Below are positions 24,370-31,952 of a stretch of DNA of 64,000 nt, piece after piece. A program made the position numbers and the translations under genes. The notes under the pieces are model-generated. The model saw only the letters and a list, made by a program, of their open reading frames with translations. It was not told the origin of the DNA and ran no database searches. This stretch comes from Ferrimonas pelagia (GTDB lineage Bacteria; Pseudomonadota; Gammaproteobacteria; Enterobacterales; Shewanellaceae): NCBI RefSeq assembly GCF_039543565.1, contig NZ_BAABJZ010000094.1:1-64000 (forward strand). The letters run 5' to 3'. Within the stretch, counting starts at the first letter, position 1. Each line of letters begins with the position of its first letter.

Positions 24370-24891
24370 TCAACGGTGACAGTCTATACAGCCCTTATCT
24401 CGCGCAGGTGAGGCCTCAAACTCGGTCGCCTGGACGGCGAAGCGTCGGTCCACCGGCTGAGACCAAGCCACCAACGCCTTGGTCTTTACCCCAGTCAATT
24501 CAACACGGCTGGCGGCCATCAGCCCCTCATTACCAAAGCCACGATGCAAATAAGGCAAACAGAAGGTACGGCGGCCATCCGGTTGATCAAAATGCTCTTT
24601 GATCCGCCCTTCATATTGACGGTGAGCCTGATAGCCATGCAGATAGAGCTCAACCTGCTTCAGCGTGCCCTGTGCCAAAAGTCCGGCAATGCTTTGCTGC
24701 TCGAATCCGTCCTCGGTTCGCTCGAACAGCGCCACATCGGCACAATAGGCACCCGCCCGGCTGTCATCAAACTCATAAGCGGCGTGCAGATACGGCTCGC
24801 CCGTCACCGCCACATACTCGACGTGCGCGGCACCAAGCGCACTCGCGCAAAAAGCCCAGAGCAGCCCACTCAAAATCGCTAACTTACGCAC
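24370..24891 (-). CDS. Exported protein ending in a CXXCH heme motif
   Basis: A 173-residue protein with a signal peptide (MRKLAILSGLLWAFCASALGA) and a beta-rich body containing two other Cys (YCADVAL, TFCLPYL). The last residues are GCIDCHR, a covalent heme c-binding motif one residue from the stop codon. If matured it would be a monoheme cytochrome with the heme at the extreme C-terminus, which is unusual. The GTG start follows a purine-rich GGGAG. It lies directly downstream of a decaheme cytochrome relic and its terminator. The family is not recognised. Confidence 0.6.
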   Translation of the reverse strand: MRKLAILSGLLWAFCASALGAAHVEYVAVTGEPYLHAAYEFDDSRAGAYCADVALFERTEDGFEQQSIAGLLAQGTLKQVELYLHGYQAHRQYEGRIKEHFDQPDGRRTFCLPYLHRGFGNEGLMAASRVELTGVKTKALVAWSQPVDRRFAVQATEFEASPARDKGCIDCHR

Positions 24892-24937
24892 CCTCGCGCT
24901 CCCTTCAATTGCTCATGGCTTGCGATATAACCACAAA

Positions 24938-24962
24938 AAAAAGGCACCGTCAGGCGCCTTTA
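24938..24962 (-). terminator. Terminator downstream of the cytochrome relic
   Basis: The minus strand reads AAGGCGCC-TGAC-GGTGCCTT followed by eight T. It ends the transcript of the decayed cytochrome gene and is itself still intact. Confidence 0.8.
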
Positions 24963-25611
24963 CATGGACTTGCAGGGAAACGCGCAGCGGCGTCCATACC
25001 GCCAAGACGCCTGCGTTTCTGCCGGTATGGACGCTCAAACACGTGGTACTTATTGATGCCGTCGGCGTGACAAGCAACGCCATTTGTCGCGTTCAATGCC
25101 GCAGCAGAGCTGCTCATCCACTCAGCGTCGTTATCACGGTCCGCAGCCCAAAGTCGACGGTGAACCATTGAGCCATAGCCGAGTGCCGTTGCTACTACGC
25201 TGCGATCCCGACCGTTGTTGTGGACAGGCGATGTAAGCTAAACCACCATCAGCATACGCGCCCATTTTGTGGTCGTTGTGTTCATTGGTGTGGCAGATAG
25301 AACAGCTATCACCGGTTACCGCCGAGCGACTTTCGTAGGCATTAGCACCACTCGCCTCTGAGTGATGCCGCAGCGTCACACCGGTATAACCAGCATCGAA
25401 ACTTTCACTTAAGGTGGTACGATCGGCCGCTTCAAACTCGAACACGCTCATGCCGCCAGACACACAGTGATTGATCGCCTTTACCAGTGTCACGTCAAAG
25501 AAATTAAACAGTGGTGTCCAACCCAGCTCCCTCTAAGCCTCCCGCTCCAGCAACCCCGTCTTTCCCATAATCCGCACAACCGGATACGGCCATCGCGGCT
25601 GCAACCATCAT
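24950..25611 (-). pseudogene. Relic of an OmcA/MtrC-like decaheme cytochrome gene
   Basis: Three consecutive minus-strand frames together read like one exported multiheme cytochrome. Frame A (25611-25504) starts MMVAAAMAVSGCADYGKDG, a lipoprotein signal followed by the Gly/Asp-rich linker of outer-membrane decaheme cytochromes. Frame B holds a good heme motif, CSICH (25290-25304). It breaks near 25214-25230, where a motif before HNNGRDR seems to have lost bases. Frame C continues with GYGSMVHRR, LNATNGVACHADG (first heme Cys changed to Gly, 25067-25081) and then the stop. Total length is far below a normal decaheme gene, so internal deletion is also likely. Confidence 0.7.
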
Positions 25612-26560
25612 GACCAAATCGTTTTATGATCCATCATCACTACCATATTTTCTCAACTTGAGATCGCGTATAAATCGCCTCGCCCGAACTTTGCATATCC
25701 GGGCTCAGTAAAATTGGCAATCTATTTTCACTACCTGCAGCACAAGTCCGTAACCACAAACAACGATTCATTCGTGCAGCGGCAATCAACGCCGTTTCTA
25801 TGAGCCTGGCGCAATACTTAAGATAATTCGCCTTCCGTCGGAATATAGCCAGTCGCCCGCAGTACACGACACACATTACGTTCCACCATGTCCGTTCCCG
25901 AACCGGCAATATTTTTATGATCAGATATAAAAGCCATAAAACACGACGCTGTTTGCATAGATAAACATAAAACCTGCAGGCTTGCTGCTATGGCATGGCA
26001 ATGGGTACGCCGGTGTTCCTCTCCAGCAAGAAACCGAAGCACGCAACACCGACTATCAGTATCATCCACCTGCCCAAGGCGCGCTGCCATCAAGACTCTC
26101 GCTTTGCCATTGAAGTAAGGCGTTCAGTCATGTTCAAAGCAAACGCACTAAGATAAAAATATAAAAACATAAAAATAATGGACAGTTCGACACAAACAGC
26201 AAGGCTGCCCCCTTCCACCCATGGTGCTTGGCAAAAGATAGTGAACCACAGCTCGTGTCATCCGAATATAAACGCCCTATTCCTCCGTCGGAAACCTTAT
26301 CTATCGCCCTTAAGCGTCACCAAGAAGCGGCGTTCAAAGTACCGAGTCATCACGCGGTCTTAAATCCAGCACTTGCAAGATCGGCGCATTGAGGTCAGCA
26401 AAAAGAGGGAGCCAATAACGCCTGTCACCATCGTCAGGGCACATGCCGCCCCTTAGATACACGCACGCGAACCGACGCCAACTCAACCTAGGTTCAACCA
26501 GCCATGCTTGGCCTTGAAGTCCCCCTCTCTGACCTCCGAGCATTAACCAAAACACGGACG
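25612..26560. other. About 950 bp of gene-free, comparatively AT-rich sequence
   Basis: Base composition here looks clearly more AT-rich than the flanking genes. The small open frames on both strands have no ribosome sites or recognisable domains. It lies between the cytochrome relic and the nrf-like operon terminator, so it may hold further decayed sequence, but I cannot identify any. Confidence 0.55.
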
Positions 26561-26590
26561 CAAAAAAAAGCCACAGCGAACTGTGGCTTT
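26561..26590 (-). terminator. Terminator of the nrfBCD-cytochrome operon
   Basis: The minus strand has AAAGCCACAG-TTCG-CTGTGGCTTT followed by a long T run, 70 bp after the stop of the tetraheme cytochrome gene. Confidence 0.92.
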
Positions 26591-26661
26591 GCGGTCCCCG
26601 TAGGGACATGTGAGGTTGCATCCTTGCAATGAGCTTCCCTTATTCGGTCTGGCTCCCCGCC

Positions 26662-26955
26662 TTAGTGGCAGTTAGCACAGGTAGAGCTCGCATCATCACC
26701 CTCTTCATGGGTGATATGACAATCGGTACACACCATCATGCCTTGATGATCCTGATGAACCTGGGTGAGATCGGCTAGATCGCCATGACAACCAACGCAG
26801 GTTTCATTTTCATACACCAGATCGCTGGAAGGCATGCCATCATCATGACAGGCATCACAGCCCGCCATATCCGTGTGGCTATCCGCGACCGAGCCAGCAA
26901 CCGCCGCCCAGGAGAACATCAAAGCGGCGGCTGCAGTTACAAACTTATTCATCAA
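26662..26955 (-). CDS. Small periplasmic tetraheme cytochrome c (CctA/STC-like)
   Basis: A 97-residue exported protein: signal peptide to about residue 25 (AVAGSVA), then four heme motifs CDACH, CVGCH, CTDCH and CANCH. Spacing and intervening text (DDGMPSSDLVYENETC, VHQDHQGMMVC) resemble Shewanella small tetraheme cytochrome CctA and the N-terminal domain of fumarate reductase FccA. Such proteins shuttle electrons across the periplasm. Unlike CctA it ends exactly at the last motif, with no C-terminal tail. It is the last gene of the operon after nrfD, suggesting that it accepts electrons from the Nrf module. Confidence 0.88.
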   Translation of the reverse strand: MMNKFVTAAAALMFSWAAVAGSVADSHTDMAGCDACHDDGMPSSDLVYENETCVGCHGDLADLTQVHQDHQGMMVCTDCHITHEEGDDASSTCANCH

Positions 26956-26980
26956 AGGGCCCTCAATAACATCCAGTCAG

Positions 26981-27943
26981 TTAGATCGCGGTCATCTGAC
27001 CGGCATAAAGAATAAAGTGGCGCAAAGCAAACACACCAGAAAGACTCAACACGCACAAGGCGGCAACGAAGCCCGGTTTGTGGGTCAAACTCCGTGGTGA
27101 GAACCACTGCAATAGCCAAGGCAAAACCATGCCGCAGAACACCACCCCACCCCAGAAGATGTAAGACCAGAAGTCCCCCATCAAGGCGACACGAGCGGCT
27201 TCGGCACTGACGCCACCGGCAAACACTAGGCCTAGGAAGAAGGCAAACAGCAAGAAGATCTCGGTCATCAACACCGGCTTTTCGATCTTATGAACAAAAT
27301 GAATATCCTGACTGTCCGCCTTTTCCTTAAAGCACAGCATGCCAAACAGCATGGTTGCCGCCGCACCGGACGAAGCGCCAGAGACCAAGAACAGGATAGG
27401 CAAGACCGGGTTATTGAAGATCGGGAAGGCCTTCAGTGCCGATAGCAGGAAGCCGGTATAGGCCCCCACCGCGATGGCAAGGAAGATCATCGAGGTCTGC
27501 ATCGGCTTCTCGAATCGCTTAAGCAACGCTAATACTGTCCCCACGATAGGGTAGCGGCGATCGATGGCCATCAACGGCGTATAGAACACTGCCGCCAGGA
27601 ACAGGAACAGCACCATGATGTACACCGACAACAGCATGACGCCCCAGAACATCACCGACGACGGGTTCCAGTAGATCATCATCTTCCAGAACTCGAGCGG
27701 CTTGGTCAGATCAATAATCAAGATAGCGAGGCCGATGATCACGGCGATCGGAGCGATCAGAGCCATACCCTTAACGATGCCACTCTCGTAACCGATCTGG
27801 CCACGGGATTCCCGGTACAGCTTAACGGCAATACCGATGAGAACCGCACCGGCGGAAACCCCGGCTAGGAACAGATAAATCGCGATGGGCCAAGGCCACA
27901 CCATGGTCTCAAAATGCAGCGCTGAGCTGATTGCATTGTCCAT
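26981..27943 (-). CDS. nrfD: NrfD-type membrane quinol-oxidising subunit
   Basis: A 320-residue integral membrane protein with about eight to nine transmembrane helices of the NrfD/PsrC family. The N-terminal FETMVWPWPIAIYLFLAGVSAGA is typical of the family. These subunits oxidise menaquinol or ubiquinol and pass electrons to a partner 4Fe-4S protein. Its start codon overlaps the nrfC stop (TAATG), so the two are translationally coupled. No catalytic nrfA lies in the window, so the terminal acceptor of this module is not nitrite by default. Confidence 0.88.
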   Translation of the reverse strand: MDNAISSALHFETMVWPWPIAIYLFLAGVSAGAVLIGIAVKLYRESRGQIGYESGIVKGMALIAPIAVIIGLAILIIDLTKPLEFWKMMIYWNPSSVMFWGVMLLSVYIMVLFLFLAAVFYTPLMAIDRRYPIVGTVLALLKRFEKPMQTSMIFLAIAVGAYTGFLLSALKAFPIFNNPVLPILFLVSGASSGAAATMLFGMLCFKEKADSQDIHFVHKIEKPVLMTEIFLLFAFFLGLVFAGGVSAEAARVALMGDFWSYIFWGGVVFCGMVLPWLLQWFSPRSLTHKPGFVAALCVLSLSGVFALRHFILYAGQMTAI

Positions 27944-28602
27944 TAGATCACCTTCCCTTTGCCATGTGGGACTTTGTACAGTTTCGGCTTGGTTCCCAAT
28001 GAAACCTTGTCACGATAGGTCTGTTTGGCGCGCAGCAATTTGGCCACATCGCTCTTGGGGTCGTTCAGATCGCCAAACACCACCGCTTGGGTTGGGCACG
28101 CCTCAACACACGCGGGCAGCTTGCCTTCTTTCAGCCGGGTCTTACGACACAGATCGCACTTATCCACCGCCTTGGTTTCTGGGTCGACATAGCGCACACG
28201 ATAGGGACATGCAGCAATGCAGTACTGGCATCCAACGCAACGGTTAGCAGTGACATCCACCACGCCATCCTCATCACGGAAACAGGCACCAGTAGGGCAA
28301 ACCGCAATGCACGGCGCCGTTTCACAATGCACACAGCTCTGACGATCAAAGCGGTAATGCTTGTCGTTGCCTTCCCCGTACGGGCCTTCACGAACAATAT
28401 TGAGGCGGCTCACCTGCGCCGGCACATTGTTGGCTTCACGGCACGCCTGCGAACAGGCCTCACACCCAATACACTTAGTTTGATCAAACACCAGCGCCAG
28501 ATTTTTGCCGGTTTTCTCCTCTTCGGCCGTCACCAAAGTGGCCACAGGGATCGCCGCACAAGCCGCTCCCCCAGCGAGGAAATGACGTCGAGACAATTTC
28601 AT
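27943..28602 (-). CDS. nrfC: NrfC-type 4Fe-4S electron-transfer protein
   Basis: A 219-residue periplasmic ferredoxin with a twin-arginine signal (LSRRHFLAGGAA) at the N-terminus. Four cysteine clusters are visible: CIGCEACSQAC, CVHCETAPCIAVC, CVGCQYCIAAC and CDLC...CVEAC, enough for four 4Fe-4S centres. It should carry electrons from NrfD to the multiheme proteins. The frame extends upstream, but ATG 28602 begins the Tat signal and overlaps the nrfB stop by one base, so it is the chosen start. It is coupled to both neighbours. Confidence 0.9.
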   Translation of the reverse strand: MKLSRRHFLAGGAACAAIPVATLVTAEEEKTGKNLALVFDQTKCIGCEACSQACREANNVPAQVSRLNIVREGPYGEGNDKHYRFDRQSCVHCETAPCIAVCPTGACFRDEDGVVDVTANRCVGCQYCIAACPYRVRYVDPETKAVDKCDLCRKTRLKEGKLPACVEACPTQAVVFGDLNDPKSDVAKLLRAKQTYRDKVSLGTKPKLYKVPHGKGKVI

Positions 28603-29045
28603 TATTTGCTCCCCTCTGCGCTCATGTTGCCGTGACAATCCACGCACAAAGCGGTGCGGGCTTTCTCTCCGATCCCGGAGATCGGGTCGACCTCAGGATG
28701 CAGTTGGTGACAGGACGAGCATGGGATCTCATCAAGGTGGACATCGTGGGTCCAGTCGGCCTCACTCAGCACCTCAGGTTGGTGACAGCGAACGCAATAT
28801 TCGTTGCGGTCAATGTCGCCAAAATACATTAGGTCCAGATTTTTATTACGCGGATGCCCCGGCGCATCGCCGTGACAACGAATGCAGGACAAACCATCAG
28901 CCACCTGGCTGTGGATCCCCTCCATAGCGCCATTGCGTTTATGACAGCGCATGCATGCGCTGTCATCAGACGCGATTACGGGAGCGCCCATCACAGCGCT
29001 CATCAAAGCCGCCAAGGCGACCTTTGAAAACTTAGATCTCATCAT
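28602..29045 (-). CDS. nrfB: NrfB-type pentaheme cytochrome c
   Basis: A 147-residue exported cytochrome. The signal peptide covers about residues 1-26 (AALMSAVMGAPVIA). Five heme motifs follow: CMRCH, CIRCH, CVRCH, CSSCH and CVDCH, the number and spacing of NrfB. In E. coli NrfB takes electrons from NrfCD and hands them to the nitrite reductase NrfA. ATG 29045 or 29042 follows GGGGA and gives a clean signal peptide. The genes for nrfC and nrfD follow with overlapping starts. Confidence 0.9.
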   Translation of the reverse strand: MMRSKFSKVALAALMSAVMGAPVIASDDSACMRCHKRNGAMEGIHSQVADGLSCIRCHGDAPGHPRNKNLDLMYFGDIDRNEYCVRCHQPEVLSEADWTHDVHLDEIPCSSCHQLHPEVDPISGIGEKARTALCVDCHGNMSAEGSK

Positions 29046-29099
29046 CGGTTCCCCAATAAAGCGATGGCGGACTCCCATCACAGAGTCCACCCCAACGCG

Positions 29100-29282
29100 T
29101 CATGCGTGCTTTTGCTTGTGCATTTCGCCTTCGAACGCCGCGTCCGCTGCTTTTTCTTCGCCTTTAAAGTACTCGTAACCACCCATCACCAATGCTGAGA
29201 CCAGATAAGGTAGACCAATAAACAAGACAAAAAAGATAAATAGATAAGGAACGATAACGGATAAGAAAGTACCGAAGCTCAT
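29100..29282 (-). CDS. 60-residue single-span membrane protein, first gene of the nrf operon
   Basis: MSFGTFLSVIVPYLFIFFV begins a long hydrophobic stretch (residues about 5-34) followed by a charged C-terminal tail rich in Glu, Lys and Ala. A near-perfect AGGAGGT ribosome site lies just upstream. It is the promoter-proximal gene of the nrfBCD-tetraheme operon, 54 bp before nrfB. I do not recognise the family. Position suggests a small accessory subunit of the NrfCD membrane complex or an assembly factor. Confidence 0.7.
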   Translation of the reverse strand: MSFGTFLSVIVPYLFIFFVLFIGLPYLVSALVMGGYEYFKGEEKAADAAFEGEMHKQKHA

Positions 29283-29307
29283 AGTAACCTCCTGTTGAAC
29301 TGACAGA

Positions 29308-29328
29308 AGAGGTAACTCATTTACCTCT
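29308..29328 (-). other. 5'-leader hairpin of the nrf operon
   Basis: AGAGGTAA and TTACCTCT form an 8-bp stem with a 5-base loop, 26 bp upstream of the first start codon and just inside the predicted transcript. It may affect mRNA stability or translation. Confidence 0.5.
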
Positions 29329-29342
29329 CCCCCTCGACCTCA

Positions 29343-29387
29343 ATTATTAATCCAGCCCCCTAATGATTAATGTGATCCAACTCATCA
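29343..29387 (-). promoter_or_regulatory. Predicted CRP-dependent promoter of the nrf operon
   Basis: A CRP-like site TGTGATCCAACTCATCA (29371-29387; consensus TGTGA-N6-TCACA) is followed on the minus strand by an AT-rich -10-like element (TAATAA, 29349-29344). The site centre would sit near -42 from the expected start, the class II activator position. CRP controls many anaerobic respiration genes in Shewanella, so control by CRP is a reasonable inference. Confidence 0.45.
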
Positions 29388-29723
29388 AGCTTTCCAACTT
29401 AAACAATTTGATATTAATACTAAGATCCGGAGTCCAGTTGCAAAAACCGCATTTCGATATTTGGAAATACCCAGGGCACCCTTTGTGAATTCCGCCACAC
29501 ACAACCCACAATTCCACCGCGTGCGATAACCTGACTACCCTGTAAAAAACCTCCGGCACAATAAAAAACATTTCACCCAAACACCCAGTTCTTTCGCTCA
29601 ACTCACGAAACTCGGCTTTGCTTAGCTAGGTTGAAAAAAGTGTTAACGTCGACGACTTTTTTTAATTTCAAATCTCATATATTGGACGTCAGAATTAGGA
29701 TTTATCGACGACAAGGGATCACA

Positions 29724-30689
29724 ATGAATCGTCTGGGTGACATCAACATCTTCACCATCAAGGTGTTTGTGATGGTTTACGAGTCTCTGAACTCGTTATC
29801 TGTAGCCAACAGCCTTAACGTTGCCCCGTCCAAGGTCAGCCGCTGCCTATCGGCCATGCGCCATGCGATGGACGACAAGTTATTCATCCGTCGACAATAC
29901 GGCTTTGAGCCGACCCCGTTGGCGGACAAGCTCTACCCCTACTTTCAGCAGGTACTGTGCCTATGCAGCCAGGCCAGTGAGAACTGCGAGCGCAACCAAA
30001 CCCAGCTCAAACACAGCTTCGTGATCAGCGCACCACCGACGCTATCCAATCGCCTCGCAGCCCGGCTCAAGCGGGTCGCTGCCGAACACGAATTTGACTT
30101 AGCCCTGCACGTCCGCCCCCTAACCAGCAATGCCTACGACGAGTTAGTACAGCACCGGACCGATCTGCTGATAACCTTTAAACCTTGTGATAAAGAGCAG
30201 ACCGAATCCACCTTTATCGCCACCGGCAACCAGGTCTACTTGGTCGGCCGTCAGGATCACGCCATCTGGCAGCGCCCAACCACCAACTTCCTACAAGCCA
30301 TGGTGAACTACCCATTTCTGATCACCGAATGCACGGCGTTCAATGACCGCATCGATCCCCTAGAGCTGTATGCCATGGATCACGGTCAGCAACTGCACTT
30401 GGCCGGTAAAGCCAGTGCACTCTCTGAGGTCAGCGAGTATCTGCTGGACTCAGATGCTCTAAGCTTTATCGGCTCGCACTGTGCAGCGCGTTTCCTTGGC
30501 CATATGCCCGGTCTTCGCGCACAACCGTTGACCAGTGTTGAGTACGATCTGTTGCATGAGCGCCAGTCCCGCCCAGAGTACTACTGTGTCACGCGCAAGG
30601 ACGACAGCCAATTACCCAAATGGTTGATCGAAGAGGTGCAGCATTTTGTTCGTGACAACGTCACCGAGATCGCCGAACAAGCCGCCTGA
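29724..30689 (+). CDS. LysR-family regulator divergent from the nrf operon
   Basis: A 321-residue LysR-type regulator. The winged helix-turn-helix covers about residues 8-65 (SVANSLNVAPSKVSRCLSAM), followed by an effector-binding domain of normal length. ATG 29724 follows AAGGGA by 6 bases and precedes the helix-turn-helix by the usual distance; the frame is open upstream but that part looks non-coding. Its divergent position suggests it controls the nrfBCD-cytochrome operon, as LysR genes often regulate the divergent neighbour. Target and co-inducer are unknown. Confidence 0.85.
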   Translation: MNRLGDINIFTIKVFVMVYESLNSLSVANSLNVAPSKVSRCLSAMRHAMDDKLFIRRQYGFEPTPLADKLYPYFQQVLCLCSQASENCERNQTQLKHSFVISAPPTLSNRLAARLKRVAAEHEFDLALHVRPLTSNAYDELVQHRTDLLITFKPCDKEQTESTFIATGNQVYLVGRQDHAIWQRPTTNFLQAMVNYPFLITECTAFNDRIDPLELYAMDHGQQLHLAGKASALSEVSEYLLDSDALSFIGSHCAARFLGHMPGLRAQPLTSVEYDLLHERQSRPEYYCVTRKDDSQLPKWLIEEVQHFVRDNVTEIAEQAA

Positions 30690-30735
30690 CACGCGGGAAG
30701 AACCTCGTCGGCGACGAGAACTGACACTTCAGCAC

Positions 30736-30762
30736 AGGGCAGCCCATCGGCTGCCCTTTGCT
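30736..30762 (+). terminator. Terminator of the LysR gene
   Basis: AGGGCAGC-CCATCG-GCTGCCCT forms an 8-bp stem followed by TTGCTTT, about 45 bp after the LysR stop. Confidence 0.75.
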
Positions 30763-30910
30763 TTGGTGGCCACGCTCACCGCTGCCAAGCGGCAATCACA
30801 ATCATTGCTGTTTTCAGCCAGCAATCTTTACACACAATTTCATGCAGCTGTTCCCGTTTATTCACCCATTGTCCGTATAATTCGCCCGATTCGATTCAGA
30901 AGGAGCGCGT

Positions 30911-31828
30911 GTGGAACAGCAACACATAAAACAAGGAGTGCAACGGATCACCTGGCTTGGGCTGTGGGCCAACCTGGCCTTGGCGTTATTTAAGATCGTT
31001 GCCGGAACACTGGGCCATAGCCGCGCTGTGGTGGCCGACGGCGTTCACAGCCTGTCGGATCTGATCAGCGATATCGCCGTCTTGATCGGAGTCAATATCT
31101 GGTCCGCACCGGCCGACTCCGATCACCCATACGGCCATCAACGCTTCGAAACCGCTGTGACCCTGTTCATCGGCGTGATGATGTTTGTCGCCGCATTGGG
31201 GATCGCCTGGGATGCGCACAGCGCATGGCAGCAGCAGTCCCTCCGAGACACCGGCATGATCGCCCTGATCGCGGCTCTCAGCTCGATCGCCATCAAAGAG
31301 GGCCTGTTTCGCTGGACCCTACGCGAGGGCCAGCGTTTGGGCTCATCCGCGGTGATCGCCAATGCCTGGCACCACAGATCCGACGCCTACAGCTCGATGC
31401 CCGCCGCCATCGCCGTGGCCGGCGCGATGCTGCTGCCGGGACAGTTATGGATCGATCTGATCGGAGCCGGCGTGATCGCCTTGTTCATCCTTCATGCCTC
31501 AGTCAAGATCTGCCTGCCTGCCTTCCATGAGCTGCTCGATAAAGGCGCGCCGGAGGGGGTCACCGCCCGCTTAACCGAGCTGGCGCTCGCTGTGGATGGC
31601 GTCCAGGAGATCCACAAACTGCGTACCCGCTTCCACGGCGGCTTGATGGTCGATATGCACCTCACGGTCAATGGCAATCTGACCGTACGTCAGGGCCATG
31701 CCATTGCCGAAGCGGTCGAACAAAAGCTGCTGTCTGAAGGCAATGACGTGCGGGAAGTGCTGATCCACATCGATCCCTGCGATGCGAGTGCCGCCGAGCG
31801 GATCTCAGCGCCCTCGCTGGTGCGCTGA
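30911..31828 (+). CDS. Cation diffusion facilitator metal exporter (FieF-like)
   Basis: A 305-residue CDF transporter with six transmembrane helices and a cytoplasmic C-terminal domain. The metal-site motifs HSLSD in helix 2 (ADGVHSLSD) and HHRSD in helix 5 are both present. CDF proteins export Zn, Fe, Mn or similar divalent ions by proton exchange. The His at the first motif and overall layout are compatible with Fe/Zn FieF types, but specificity is not certain. The start is GTG with AAGGAG upstream. It is a single gene with its own terminator. Confidence 0.88.
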   Translation: MEQQHIKQGVQRITWLGLWANLALALFKIVAGTLGHSRAVVADGVHSLSDLISDIAVLIGVNIWSAPADSDHPYGHQRFETAVTLFIGVMMFVAALGIAWDAHSAWQQQSLRDTGMIALIAALSSIAIKEGLFRWTLREGQRLGSSAVIANAWHHRSDAYSSMPAAIAVAGAMLLPGQLWIDLIGAGVIALFILHASVKICLPAFHELLDKGAPEGVTARLTELALAVDGVQEIHKLRTRFHGGLMVDMHLTVNGNLTVRQGHAIAEAVEQKLLSEGNDVREVLIHIDPCDASAAERISAPSLVR

Positions 31829-31848
31829 GCGTCACCGGACACGACAGC

Positions 31849-31877
31849 AAAAGCGCAGGCCAAGGCCTGCGCTTTTT
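31849..31877 (+). terminator. Terminator of the CDF gene
   Basis: AAAGCGCAGGCC-AA-GGCCTGCGCTTT with flanking A and T runs, about 20 bp after the stop codon. It can also serve the convergent gcvP transcript. Confidence 0.9.
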
Positions 31878-31952
31878 CGTCTTCGCTGCAACCGAAACCG
31901 CAGTGAACGGCTAGAGACTCAGGCCGGATCTCGCCCCATGCCCCGCCGGCTG

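Larger units (their letters stand above)
29283..29723. other. Divergent intergenic region between nrf operon and LysR gene
   Basis: This 441-bp region is AT-rich and contains the leader hairpin, the CRP-like site and, at its right end, the AAGGGA ribosome site of the LysR gene. No further gene is supported; the small frame at 29347-29601 has no ribosome site or recognised domain. Confidence 0.6.

Noticed and set aside
25504..25611. 35-residue lipoprotein as an independent gene
   Set aside because: Its continuation in another frame reads as multiheme cytochrome sequence, so it is better explained as the 5' part of a frameshifted relic.
25818..26093. 91-residue minus-strand frame as a gene
   Set aside because: No ribosome site or recognised domain, and it lies in an AT-rich block beside a decayed gene; NVCRVLRATG looked like a mutated heme motif but cannot be shown.
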